Made by a program: the position numbers and the translations under genes. The notes below the pieces were generated by a model. The model saw only the letters and a program-made list of their open reading frames with translations, did not search any database and was not told the DNA's origin. A DNA stretch of 39,528 nucleotides from a virus, in the IMG/VR virus record IMGVR_UViG_3300027719_000013, positions 1-39,528 of that record. One strand, written 5' to 3'. Positions 6,833 to 15,890 of this stretch are shown piece after piece (within the stretch, counting starts at the first letter, position 1; each line of letters starts with the position of its first letter).

Positions 6833-7560
6833 ACTATGTTGATTTTGAATTTAAGAATAAATTAACTCGGCTTTACTACAATACAGATAAAAACTCACTT
6901 TCTAATGTCGTCAATGAAGTATTTATAGATGAGTGTTATAAAAAAGGTTTAGATTGGATAGAAAAGATTAAAGAGCCAGTTGTTTTAGATGTTGGAGGTT
7001 TTATAGGTGATACAGCAATATACTTCTCACAACATAAAGGGGTTAAAATACACGTGTTAGAGCCTTGTAAACGTAATTTAGATTGCCTTGTTTATAATGT
7101 AGAATCAATCCCTGATATTAAAGTTTATAGTATTGGTCTTGGAAGTTGTAACAGAATGGAAAATTTAGATGAAGGTGATAATGCTGGATCTGGTGGTGAA
7201 TCAATTTACAATACTAATAACAAATCAGAAGAAATTAAGCTAATGCGGATAGACTATTTCTTTAAAGAATTTAGCATTAAACACATTGATCTGCTAAAAA
7301 TAGATGTAGAGGGTGCAGAGTATGAGATATTTGGTAGTCAAGGATTTTCAAGAGTAAATAAAAATATAGATGCTATTATTGGAGAAACTCATTTAAGTCC
7401 TGCCTTACCTATTATTGCCGAAAAAATGTTGACTCATTATGGATATAAGTTTGAATGGCTACCGTTTAATAATCTTCATTATGGTTGGCACGGTAAATTT
7501 GGTAAATGGAAAAAAGATTTTGATGTTGATATTCCAACATTATTTTTTGCACATAGATAA
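6829..7560 (+). CDS. FkbM-family methyltransferase (copy 1)
   Basis: 243 residues. The SAM-binding motif VLDVGGFIGDT is near residues 52-62, and the family's hallmark HIDLLKIDVEGAEYEIFG is near 155-172. FkbM enzymes O-methylate sugars or other small molecules. A second, diverged member is at 19317, also in a cargo block. It is translationally coupled (ATGA) to the nucleotidyltransferase-like gene. Likely role: methyl capping of a surface sugar; the substrate is unknown. Confidence 0.85.
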   Translation: MNYVDFEFKNKLTRLYYNTDKNSLSNVVNEVFIDECYKKGLDWIEKIKEPVVLDVGGFIGDTAIYFSQHKGVKIHVLEPCKRNLDCLVYNVESIPDIKVYSIGLGSCNRMENLDEGDNAGSGGESIYNTNNKSEEIKLMRIDYFFKEFSIKHIDLLKIDVEGAEYEIFGSQGFSRVNKNIDAIIGETHLSPALPIIAEKMLTHYGYKFEWLPFNNLHYGWHGKFGKWKKDFDVDIPTLFFAHR

Positions 7561-7562
7561 AA

Positions 7563-7591
7563 TTGACTAAAACTAATTACTTGTTTAATAT
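7563..7591 (+). promoter_or_regulatory. Full sigma70-type promoter of the portal operon, leaderless
   Basis: TTGACT (7563-7568), 17 bases, TAATAT (7586-7591), then six bases to ATG 7598. Confidence 0.8.
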
Positions 7592-7597
7592 TTGTTT

Positions 7598-7840
7598 ATG
7601 TTAGAACTTATCATTATTGTCCTTTTAGTATTTATTGGTGTTCAAGAGTTTCTAAATCGTAAAGAAAGAAAAAATCTTGTTGAAACAATAATTGCTAAAA
7701 ACTTACAGGAATTAGGTGATTTAGAATCCAAAAGATCATTTAAACCTAAGGAAGAAAAACCACCAGAATTTGTACCAGTAAGTGAATTAGAAGATGATAA
7801 GTTTGATGACTATATTAAAAAAGTTAATGAGGAAGAATAA
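7598..7840 (+). CDS. Small N-anchored membrane protein ahead of portal
   Basis: 80 residues from the leaderless ATG; a TTG six bases upstream overlaps the promoter and is rejected. Residues 1-16 are a hydrophobic segment (MLELIIIVLLVFIGVQ), and the rest is charged, with a Pro/Glu-rich middle. The stop overlaps the portal start by one base, and the portal's GAGG ribosome-binding site lies inside it. Function unknown. Confidence 0.6.
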   Translation: MLELIIIVLLVFIGVQEFLNRKERKNLVETIIAKNLQELGDLESKRSFKPKEEKPPEFVPVSELEDDKFDDYIKKVNEEE

Positions 7841-9924
7841 TGGCAAAATCTGATTTTTTAGGAACAAATGGACTTGATTCACAATCTGCCTATATGGCAG
7901 TTGATAGAATGCAACAAGTATTTTCAATGCAACGTAAACCATTTGAAAGACGTTGGTATGATAATAATTTCTTTGATGATGGCCACCACTTCAGATATGT
8001 TTCAAGAATTACCGGAAAGATAGTTGATGCTAATGATAGAGTTGGCATGAATGATCCTAAACGAGCTATTCCTAAAGCCTCAAGACAAATTAGAGGTGTT
8101 GCTAATCTTTTAAGTCAAGCTGACTATATGCCAGTAGTTTATCCACAACAACCAGCACCTAGTGATGGTATGGATGCAGATGCTAGTAATAAGGCTACTA
8201 TGGAATTGGCTAAGAAAGTTGGCACATGGATTCAAAGAGAATGGAAAAACCAAGAGTTAGTTGACAAAATGGTACAGCTAATTATCCTTGCTGCTAAAAA
8301 CTCTGTATCTTATTTACAAGTATGGCCTGATGAAATGGAACAAAAGGTAGAATCTAAGGTTTGGGATGCTTTTGATATCTATTTACAAGGTCAATTAACT
8401 GATATTTATGACTCTCCAGTCATTATTAAGTGTGTCCCAATGCTAATTAATGCAATTAAGAATGATGACCACTTTGATGAAAACCAGAGAAATAAGATGA
8501 TATCTGATAATAAATATGCTGCTTCTGAAATTAAAGAGGCTTATATGAGAGCTAGATATGGTTTTAATAGCACATCTGCTGATTCAACTGCTACTGTCTT
8601 ATTTAAAGAGGCTTACATTAAAGAATACATTGACGATAAGAATTTACCTGTTATCCAAGAACAAGATAATGCTGAACAAATATTAGCTGGTAAGAAAATG
8701 GGTGATATAGTTATTCGACAAATTATGGGTGCTGGACAGGTATGGCTAAAAGATACCTATACTGATTTACCTGAATATCCATTTGTAGACTTTAGATTTG
8801 AACCAGGGCCAATTTACCAAACTTCTTTAATTGAAAGATTTATCCCTCTAAACAAAACACTTGATACTTTAATGAGTAGAATTGAAAAATACGCTAATAC
8901 AATGGTTACTGGTACTTGGATGAAAAGAAAAGGTGAAAACTTCGATATTACCAATGTTGCCGGAGCTCAAGTAATTAACTATGAACAAACTCCACCTATA
9001 CAAGGTCAAATGGCTAATATTCCTCCATTTATGTTTAATCTAATTGGACTTATTAATTCCTTCATTGACGAGCAAGGAGTGGCTACAAGTGCTTTAAATA
9101 ATATCCCTAGTGGAGTTAAAGCTAATGCTGCTATTGAAAGTCTTAAAGAAACTGAATATGCCAACTTAAAGATTGCTACTAACCAAGTTAAAAAAGTTAT
9201 TCGAAGATTTACTGAAAGAATGTTAGATATAGCTGATAAATACTTTACTGAACCACAAGATATAGAAATGAATGAAAATGGTCAACCATCACAATTCAAA
9301 ATAATTGGTAATAGTGGAGCTGAAATGATGGCAAAAGCTGGTATGTCAAATCAAAATATAGTGCCTATTAAAAAAGATTACAAAGTAGAAATTGAAATTG
9401 AATCTGGTAGTGCTTATACATATCAAGGTAAGAAAGAAATGGCTAATAACCTTATCAATAATATGTTAGTACCTCTAGCTAGTGCTGGATATATTAACCA
9501 AGAGGCTGTAAAAATTGTTGTTGGTAAAGTTATGGATATTTATAAACTTGGATCTACTGCTGAATTTATGGAAGCTATGAATCAACCTAACAATGAAACT
9601 ACTGAAAATGATCTACAAAAGATGAAGATTGCTGTTGCTGAAGTCATTAAAGATTTAGAATTGACTGGACCAAAAGCATCCGAAGATAGAATAACTGAAA
9701 ATAAGATTGGAGTGATAGAAGGTCTTAAAGACGCTGGTATGCTTGAAAAACCACCAGAGATTAGTGAAGTTAGTAAATCTATTAGTTATAAAGATGCTCC
9801 TCCATCAGTTAAAAGACAAATTGAGGCACAAGCAGGATTAACTCCAGCTAGTGAAAACGAAGAATTAGAAATCAAAAAAGTAGAGAGTGATATCTCTAAA
9901 AAAGATAAGGAGAAGAAAAAATGA
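7840..9924 (+). CDS. Portal protein (P22-like)
   Basis: 694 residues, close to the P22 portal (about 725) and longer than the usual siphovirus portal. It follows terL and precedes scaffold and coat in the usual order. Features are a long N-terminal helical and wing region with KRAIPKASRQIRGVANLL, the stretch FRFEPGPIYQTSLIERFIPLNKTLDTLMSRIEKY shown as the clip/stem-like core (around 325-355), and a highly charged Lys/Glu C-terminal tail with KKDKEKKK, a possible barrel segment. It forms the dodecameric DNA channel at one vertex. A GAGG ribosome-binding site is in place. Confidence 0.85.
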   Translation: MAKSDFLGTNGLDSQSAYMAVDRMQQVFSMQRKPFERRWYDNNFFDDGHHFRYVSRITGKIVDANDRVGMNDPKRAIPKASRQIRGVANLLSQADYMPVVYPQQPAPSDGMDADASNKATMELAKKVGTWIQREWKNQELVDKMVQLIILAAKNSVSYLQVWPDEMEQKVESKVWDAFDIYLQGQLTDIYDSPVIIKCVPMLINAIKNDDHFDENQRNKMISDNKYAASEIKEAYMRARYGFNSTSADSTATVLFKEAYIKEYIDDKNLPVIQEQDNAEQILAGKKMGDIVIRQIMGAGQVWLKDTYTDLPEYPFVDFRFEPGPIYQTSLIERFIPLNKTLDTLMSRIEKYANTMVTGTWMKRKGENFDITNVAGAQVINYEQTPPIQGQMANIPPFMFNLIGLINSFIDEQGVATSALNNIPSGVKANAAIESLKETEYANLKIATNQVKKVIRRFTERMLDIADKYFTEPQDIEMNENGQPSQFKIIGNSGAEMMAKAGMSNQNIVPIKKDYKVEIEIESGSAYTYQGKKEMANNLINNMLVPLASAGYINQEAVKIVVGKVMDIYKLGSTAEFMEAMNQPNNETTENDLQKMKIAVAEVIKDLELTGPKASEDRITENKIGVIEGLKDAGMLEKPPEISEVSKSISYKDAPPSVKRQIEAQAGLTPASENEELEIKKVESDISKKDKEKKK

Positions 9925-10202
9925 AGAACTTAGCTTTAATGGAATATATATTTATGCTTGATCCTAGTGAAACATATACTAATGTGTTTCAGTTTGAAGC
10001 AGAATTAAACTCATTCTTTGAGTCTAAAGGTATGTGTGCAAAAGCAGTAAGTCCTATTGCTGGATCAAATGGTAGAAGAATAATTGTAATTGAAAAGAAA
10101 GAAGAAATTGAAACGACTGAAGATGAGAAAGAAAAGTCAGTTAAACAACAAAAAGCACAGCTTACGATGAACCGTGGCTTTGACGGTAAATGGAGGAAGT
10201 AA
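9921..10202 (+). CDS. Hypothetical protein, portal operon
   Basis: 93 residues, coupled to the portal by a four-base overlap with an AAGGAG ribosome-binding site. The first 60 residues look like a small alpha/beta domain ending in the strand RRIIVIEKK; the rest is charged and probably disordered, closing with NRGFDGKWRK. No family is recognised. Confidence 0.55.
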   Translation: MKNLALMEYIFMLDPSETYTNVFQFEAELNSFFESKGMCAKAVSPIAGSNGRRIIVIEKKEEIETTEDEKEKSVKQQKAQLTMNRGFDGKWRK

Positions 10203-11162
10203 ATGGCAACAGTCAACGGTGCACATTGTGATAATGTAAACCAACAATTTTCTATTATTGGAGTTCAAGGAACACTTGGAACTGCTGATGTTAGTGGAAC
10301 TGCTGATACTCTGCCAATTGGTGTGGATAAATCTAATGGAGCTATATATACATCTACTAAAATTGTAGATAATACCGGAACTGCTATAGGTGTAAAATTT
10401 ATAGATGGTAAACCAAGGGTTTCATCAATGCCTTATTTATATGATATAGCCGAGGGTAATGTAACTGCTCATACTTCATTCACTAAACTTGGTTATAATG
10501 CTGATGTTGGAGCTACTGAAGAAGATATTATTACCCAAGGTGGAACTTATTACTGGATTCCAACCGCTACTGCCTTAGAGGTGGTATCAGATAGTACAGG
10601 TGATAGTTTGACTGGTATAGGAGTTCAAAAAGTAAAGATCACTTATTTAGATGCTGATTATGCAGAAGCTAGTCAAATAATAGATATGGACGGAACAAAT
10701 GCTGTAGCTTTAACTGATACTACAATTCTTAGAGTAAATTCAATTCGAGCTACCCAAGTGGGAACTAATAAAATGTCAGTTGGAACTATTACTTGTAGAA
10801 CTGTTGTTGGAACTAATACGGTTAGACAAATTGCTGCTGGTTATACTAGAGGTCGTGGTGCTACTTATACAGTTCCACTAGGTAAAACTCTTTATATAAC
10901 AAGTGTACATTTATCTAGTGGTTATACAACTGCTGGTAAGGTTGTTAGATGGACTTGTAGAGCTCAAGTTGATGCTTCAGATACAACTACTAAACTAAAC
11001 TTCTTTATGCCTTTTTATGAGACTATTACACAAGATAGTACAAATGTAGCAATATTCCAAATGCCAGTTAAAATACCTGCTACTGCTGATGTAAAGATTA
11101 GTGCTACAAGCAATGGTGCTACTTCATTTTGTAGTTGTTATTTTGATGGGTGGGTAGAATAA
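10203..11162 (+). CDS. Beta-rich virion protein
   Basis: 319 residues, start directly after the previous stop with a GGAGG site six bases away. Composition (Thr, Gly, Ala, Val) and alternating hydrophobic pattern predict beta-sandwich domains. The VKITYLDADYAEASQ and LTDTTILRVNSIRATQVGT stretches resemble the 'field plus induced strand' repeats seen in phage decoration or head-fibre proteins. The protein at 18554 has a similar style. Likely on the capsid or tail surface; the exact place is not determinable. Confidence 0.55.
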   Translation: MATVNGAHCDNVNQQFSIIGVQGTLGTADVSGTADTLPIGVDKSNGAIYTSTKIVDNTGTAIGVKFIDGKPRVSSMPYLYDIAEGNVTAHTSFTKLGYNADVGATEEDIITQGGTYYWIPTATALEVVSDSTGDSLTGIGVQKVKITYLDADYAEASQIIDMDGTNAVALTDTTILRVNSIRATQVGTNKMSVGTITCRTVVGTNTVRQIAAGYTRGRGATYTVPLGKTLYITSVHLSSGYTTAGKVVRWTCRAQVDASDTTTKLNFFMPFYETITQDSTNVAIFQMPVKIPATADVKISATSNGATSFCSCYFDGWVE

Positions 11163-11191
11163 TTGACTAAAATTAAACTTTAAAACAAAAT
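11163..11191 (+). promoter_or_regulatory. Weak promoter before the repeat protein
   Basis: TTGACT (11163-11168), 17 bases, then CAAAAT (11186-11191), five bases before ATG 11197. The -35 and its flanks match the portal promoter (ttgactaaaa), but the -10 is poor. Confidence 0.4.
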
Positions 11192-11196
11192 AAATT

Positions 11197-13404
11197 ATGT
11201 CGGTAAAAATAACAGAAGGCACATCAACAAGTGTCGATACAAGTCTAATTGGAACAGTAAATCGCCAAATAATAAATATTGGTGATCCAACAGATATTAA
11301 TGGGATTGCTCCAGTAACTGTTGCAGATGGAATGTTAGTCAAAGTATCAAATCCTACTGGTTCAGTAGTGATGACAGTCGGAACTATAAGTTCTATGCCA
11401 GATATTACAATGACTGGTGGAACAATCCAAAATATAGCAAGTGGATCAATAGTTGTAACTGCTGGGACAATGACTCTTGGAACTTTACCAGGCGTAGGTA
11501 CTATAACTAATATCGGGAGCATATCTAATATTGGCACTATGCCAGCAATAAATGCAAATCCATCTAGTGGTACACAAAACACATTGGGTACAGTAGGTGT
11601 TGTTAATAATCTAGTAACAGGAACTCTTGCAAGTATTGGAACAGTTACTGGTATTGGAGTGGTAACAAACCTATCAAACGGTACAATTCAAAGTTCAGGA
11701 ACTACTACTGGAGTTGGTACGGTATCTGGAATAAATGTATTAACTACATTAACAAACTTATCAAATGGAACTATACAATCAAGTGGTACTTCTACAGGGG
11801 TAGGTACTGTTACAGCTATTGGTTCAGTTACTCAAATAGGAAATATTATTACTGGTACTATTGCAAATAGCGGTACGACAACCGGAGTTGGAGTAGTATC
11901 TGTTTTAACTACTGGTACTGTTGTAAATAATGGTGGAACTGCTGGAACAGTAACTGGAGTGGGTACAATTACTAATATAGGTACTTTAGGTGTAATCAAT
12001 AATGGAACTATTGCTAGTGTTGGGACTTTACCTGGAGTTGGGACTATTACAAACATAGGATCAATTTCATCAATCGGTACAATGCCTTCAATTAGTGCTA
12101 ATCCTGCAAATGGAACACTAAATACTTTAGGAACTGTCGGAGTCGTAAATAATATAGTTACTGGTACTTTAGCAAGTATTGGGACTATCCCAGGACTAGG
12201 AACAATTACTAATATTGGGAGTATATCTAGTATTGGAACAATGCCTGCAATTTCAATGGGTGATATAAGTGGAGGAACTATTGATTTAATTACAGACGGA
12301 ACAGTATCAATTAAAGGAACTGTCCCTGTAACTGGATCTTTTGCTATTGGAACTATAGATATGTTATCTGCTGGTACATTAACATCAATTGGAACAGTTG
12401 TAGGTTTAGGGACAATAACGAATATTGGAAGTATTAGTTCAATCGGTACTATGCCAGCTATAACAATGGGTGATCTTAGCGGTGGCACAATTGATCTTTT
12501 AACAGATGGAACTGTACAAATAAAAGGTGGAACTGTAACTGTTGGAAGTATTACTGGAATAGGCACAATAACAAATCTAGGATCGGTAACTAATGTTGGA
12601 ATGTTAAATGGAGGAACAGTTGTTACTTCAAGCGGAACTATAACTAATTCAGGTACAACTACAGGTGTAGGTGTTGTATCCATGCTTTCTGCTGGAACTA
12701 TAAGTATGATAAATGCCGGTACTATAACTTCAAGTGGTACGACAACCGGAGTTGGTACAATGACTAACCTTGGTTCAGTTACAAGTGTTGGTTTATTATA
12801 TGGAGGAACTATAAATACAATCGGAACAGCTACAGGTATTGGAGTTATAACAAACTTAACTTCTGGTTCTGTAAGGATGACATTAGGAACTTTAACAAGT
12901 GGATCTATTACAAATGTCGGTTCAGTTTTAAATATTGCCAAAGTTCACACAGGAGGTACTGTACCAAATATTTTAGGAGGTACTATTACTCAAGTATTAA
13001 ATGCAGGCACAACCCAAAATATATTAGCTGGGACTATAACTACAGTTTTGAATGCTGGCACTACACAAAATTTACTTGCAGGAACAATTGATACTTTAAA
13101 GAATGGAACAGTAGAAGTAAAACCATTATCTGGTGTAGTTTTAACTACTCCAACAGCCATAGGATCAGCGGGTACAGCATTCCCAGTACCAGCAAGTGCA
13201 TTATCTAATAGAAAATCAATACTTTGTTACAATTCAGGAACAGTCGTTGTCTATATTGGTGGAGGTACAGTTACAACTGCTGCTGGTATCCCTATTCCAG
13301 TTGGTGCTTATTCTCCAGCATTAGATATTGGTACAACAATTCTTTATGGAATAGTAGCTACTAATACTGTTGGTGGAACATTAATTGCAATGGAGGTATC
13401 TTAA
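11197..13404 (+). CDS. Long Gly-Thr repeat protein, predicted beta-solenoid fibre or adhesin
   Basis: 735 residues dominated by a degenerate period of about six residues with G-T and I/V-G steps (IGTxTGIG, NGTIxSSGT). Larger blocks recur: GTLPGVGTITNIGSIS is followed by a similar 55-residue unit at about 93-147 and 277-331, and a second unit ends GDISGGTIDLITDGTV / GDLSGGTIDLLTDGTV. Such regular turns suggest a parallel beta-helix or triple-stranded fibre. The C-terminal ~100 residues (VVLTTPTAIGSAG onwards) are not repetitive and look like a small cap domain. It lies between the head genes and the C1q-like and esterase adhesins, so a surface fibre is likely. Confidence 0.65.
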   Translation: MSVKITEGTSTSVDTSLIGTVNRQIINIGDPTDINGIAPVTVADGMLVKVSNPTGSVVMTVGTISSMPDITMTGGTIQNIASGSIVVTAGTMTLGTLPGVGTITNIGSISNIGTMPAINANPSSGTQNTLGTVGVVNNLVTGTLASIGTVTGIGVVTNLSNGTIQSSGTTTGVGTVSGINVLTTLTNLSNGTIQSSGTSTGVGTVTAIGSVTQIGNIITGTIANSGTTTGVGVVSVLTTGTVVNNGGTAGTVTGVGTITNIGTLGVINNGTIASVGTLPGVGTITNIGSISSIGTMPSISANPANGTLNTLGTVGVVNNIVTGTLASIGTIPGLGTITNIGSISSIGTMPAISMGDISGGTIDLITDGTVSIKGTVPVTGSFAIGTIDMLSAGTLTSIGTVVGLGTITNIGSISSIGTMPAITMGDLSGGTIDLLTDGTVQIKGGTVTVGSITGIGTITNLGSVTNVGMLNGGTVVTSSGTITNSGTTTGVGVVSMLSAGTISMINAGTITSSGTTTGVGTMTNLGSVTSVGLLYGGTINTIGTATGIGVITNLTSGSVRMTLGTLTSGSITNVGSVLNIAKVHTGGTVPNILGGTITQVLNAGTTQNILAGTITTVLNAGTTQNLLAGTIDTLKNGTVEVKPLSGVVLTTPTAIGSAGTAFPVPASALSNRKSILCYNSGTVVVYIGGGTVTTAAGIPIPVGAYSPALDIGTTILYGIVATNTVGGTLIAMEVS

Positions 13405-13865
13405 TGACAAGATTACAACCACCATTAATAAATGGAATAACAGTAAATAATCCATATAAGTTTAGTGTTTATAGAACTGCTGCTTTAAATTCTCCTAACA
13501 ATGGTGCTGCAGCTGTTGCTTTTGATACTGAGAGATTTGATACTAATAATAATTTTGATATCACTACAAATGTAGGTAGATACACAGTCCCCATTTCTGG
13601 ATTTTATCATTTTAACGCTAGTTTGTTTTTAAATGGTACTATCAGAGCTTTTATATCACTTAATGTTAATGGCACAGAAATTATTAGAGGCAGTGATTAT
13701 GTACCCACGGCTACATCTCCATTAACACTAAATTTATCATGTTTAGTTCAATTAACTGCTGGCCAATATGTTGAAATTTCTGTATACACACCATCATCTA
13801 TCGCCTTTGAAGTATCAGGAGCATCACTTAATAATTTTGAAGGATTTTTAGTTTGTACAACTTAA
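13404..13865 (+). CDS. C1q/TNF-like receptor-binding protein
   Basis: 153 residues. The pattern FSVYRTAALNSPNNG, then FDTERFDTNNNFD, then GRYTVPISGFYHFNA and the closing strand is that of a C1q-like jelly roll. Such domains trimerise at the ends of phage fibres. The one-base overlap with the repeat protein and a GGAGG site suggest it is its partner or tip. The call rests on the conserved aromatic/Gly pattern. Confidence 0.7.
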   Translation: MTRLQPPLINGITVNNPYKFSVYRTAALNSPNNGAAAVAFDTERFDTNNNFDITTNVGRYTVPISGFYHFNASLFLNGTIRAFISLNVNGTEIIRGSDYVPTATSPLTLNLSCLVQLTAGQYVEISVYTPSSIAFEVSGASLNNFEGFLVCTT

Positions 13866-13871
13866 TAAACT

Positions 13872-15791
13872 ATGACTACTAGTTATCCATCTAATAAACA
13901 AACAATACCAAACTATTCTGGCACTGCAGCGATGAGTGATATCGATCACGCTGGGTGGCATGGATTAACTAATGATACAGTAATGGCAATAGAAGATGTT
14001 TTGGGAACTACTGCTGGAACATCTGTATTAAAGAATTTTAATGCAGGTGATTTTTGTGCCAAATCTAGTGATATTCCTCCTGGTTTAGCAAAAGCAACAA
14101 GTGATGAAATAGATATTGGTACAGATGATTCAAAATTTATTACTCCAAATGGAATTTATAATGCAAAATTATTTCCCAAAAATATACATGGAATATATTG
14201 TATTGGTGATAGTATTACTCATGCAGGAACTTATGAATCACAACTAGAAACATTATTAGGATCAGATTATTGGAAAGTTTATAATCGTGGTGTTAATGCT
14301 GAATATTCGGAATTAATTTTAAATAGGATAGGAACTGATGTTTTATCAAATCAAGATGCTGAATATGTAGTAGTCATGGCAGGAGTTAATGATATGCAGT
14401 TTGGTTTAAGTGCTGCTACTGTTGAGGCTAATTTACAAGCCATGTATACTGCTTGTCATAACGCAGGATTAAAAGTAATTTCAGTTAATATAACGCCATT
14501 TAAGGGTGTTGCTACTTGGGATATAACAAAACAGGGAGTTTTAGACACAATTAATTATTGGATTGCCCATACTGCTACTAATATTGATTATTATGTTGAT
14601 GCTTGGACACTTTTAGTTGATCCAGATGTTGCTTATACTTTATTACCAGCTTATGATGATGGTTCTCATATTCATCCAACAACTGCTGGATATCAACAAA
14701 TTGCTAACGCTATTTATAATAATACAACTTGGGTTAAAGGTGATTTAGGTAAAATAGATCCTTCGTATACAGAACCACAATATCCAAGACCAAATATTTT
14801 AATAAACGAAAATATGAATATTTGGCAAAATGGAACTACTTTTACAAATCCAGGAGTTGGTGCTATTACCTCAGACCATTGGATGACCACTTTTCAAACA
14901 GATAGTGGAACTCCTCCAACAAATATAATTCATTCTAAAGTTGCATTATCACCTAATAATGTCTTTAAATCACTAAATTGTTATCAAATTGATGTCGATG
15001 GAGCAGGAAGTGGATATGGAGTCAATTCTTATTATGGTATTTCTCAAAAAATAGAAAATGGAGTTAGAAATTATTGTGGTGCAGGAAGAAATGTAACTAT
15101 TTCTTTTTATGGAAGAAGTACTATTTCTAATAAAAAAGTAGCAATGAATTTTTTTAAAATATATGGAACAGGTGGATCACCAACTTCTGCTGAACAAATT
15201 TTGTTTGGTAAAGTAGTAACATTAGATTCTTTGTGGAAAAAATATACAGTAACACTTGAATTAGATTCAATTGCTAACAAGACATTTGGTACTAATAATG
15301 ATGACCAACTTTGGTTTATATTATCAACCCAATGGGGTTCAACTAGAGGTACTGATTGGTTTAGTGGTGCTGATGCTGAAGGATGGGGTGGTTCAGGTGT
15401 TATACAACTAACTCAATTTAAAATTGAAGAAGGAGAAACTGCTACTGATTTTGTAAATAAAGATAAGAATACTGAGTTATTAGAATGTTTTAGATTTCAT
15501 GAAGAAGGTTATATTAACGGTTGTTATAAACAAAATTCAACTAGTGAACGATATGGAATATCTGCTTCTTATAAAGCAACAAAAAGAATTACTCCAACAA
15601 CTGTAATTTATCAATCATCAGCTACTTTAAGCACTCCAAACAAAATGGATGTTGCTGGTTCAGAAGTTACTGGTACTGTACTTGCATCTGGAGATAAACA
15701 ATTTTATGCTTATACAACTAATGATGTTGGGGGAACAGGTGCATGGTACACGCTTAGTGGATATTATGTTTCAGATTGTGAATTTGCTTAA
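13872..15791 (+). CDS. Tail adhesin with SGNH/GDSL esterase domain
   Basis: 639 residues in three parts. Residues 1-100 hold a small head-binding segment (LTNDTVMAIEDVLGT). Residues about 105-285 are an SGNH hydrolase: block I GDSIT (112-116, nucleophile Ser114), NRG (138-140), GVND (171-174) and the Asp/His pair in DGSHIHP (Asp263, His266). The remainder begins NILINENMNIWQNGTT and resembles carbohydrate-binding jelly-roll modules of tail fibres. It probably removes acetyl groups from a host polysaccharide during adsorption. Confidence 0.8.
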   Translation: MTTSYPSNKQTIPNYSGTAAMSDIDHAGWHGLTNDTVMAIEDVLGTTAGTSVLKNFNAGDFCAKSSDIPPGLAKATSDEIDIGTDDSKFITPNGIYNAKLFPKNIHGIYCIGDSITHAGTYESQLETLLGSDYWKVYNRGVNAEYSELILNRIGTDVLSNQDAEYVVVMAGVNDMQFGLSAATVEANLQAMYTACHNAGLKVISVNITPFKGVATWDITKQGVLDTINYWIAHTATNIDYYVDAWTLLVDPDVAYTLLPAYDDGSHIHPTTAGYQQIANAIYNNTTWVKGDLGKIDPSYTEPQYPRPNILINENMNIWQNGTTFTNPGVGAITSDHWMTTFQTDSGTPPTNIIHSKVALSPNNVFKSLNCYQIDVDGAGSGYGVNSYYGISQKIENGVRNYCGAGRNVTISFYGRSTISNKKVAMNFFKIYGTGGSPTSAEQILFGKVVTLDSLWKKYTVTLELDSIANKTFGTNNDDQLWFILSTQWGSTRGTDWFSGADAEGWGGSGVIQLTQFKIEEGETATDFVNKDKNTELLECFRFHEEGYINGCYKQNSTSERYGISASYKATKRITPTTVIYQSSATLSTPNKMDVAGSEVTGTVLASGDKQFYAYTTNDVGGTGAWYTLSGYYVSDCEFA

Positions 15792-15794
15792 TGT

Positions 15795-15823
15795 TTGACA
15801 GTAAATAAAATCGTTTATATAAC
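15795..15823 (+). promoter_or_regulatory. Strong promoter for scaffold and coat genes
   Basis: TTGACA (15795-15800), exactly 17 bases, TATAAC (15818-15823). The start codon is at 15891, so this transcript has a leader of about 60 bases, unlike the leaderless units. The leader carries ATCAATC-gatta-GATTGAT, a 7-bp perfect hairpin. Confidence 0.8.
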
Positions 15824-15890
15824 ATAATTAATCAATCGATTAGATTGATATTTAAAAAGTTACAGCAGGAAACTGACTGAACAAAAAAAC

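Noticed and set aside
11832-12941. A 369-codon open frame on the minus strand inside the Gly-Thr repeat gene
   Set aside because: It is Val/Pro/Ile/Thr-rich simply because it is the complement of Gly-Thr-Ile codons; no start context or neighbours, and the plus-strand frame explains the region. The same holds for 11124-11582 on the minus strand.
10203-13404. A diversity-generating retroelement or CRISPR array from the repeated sequences
   Set aside because: No reverse transcriptase is encoded, no template/variable repeat pair is seen, and the repeats are protein-coding with synonymous variation rather than identical direct repeats with spacers.
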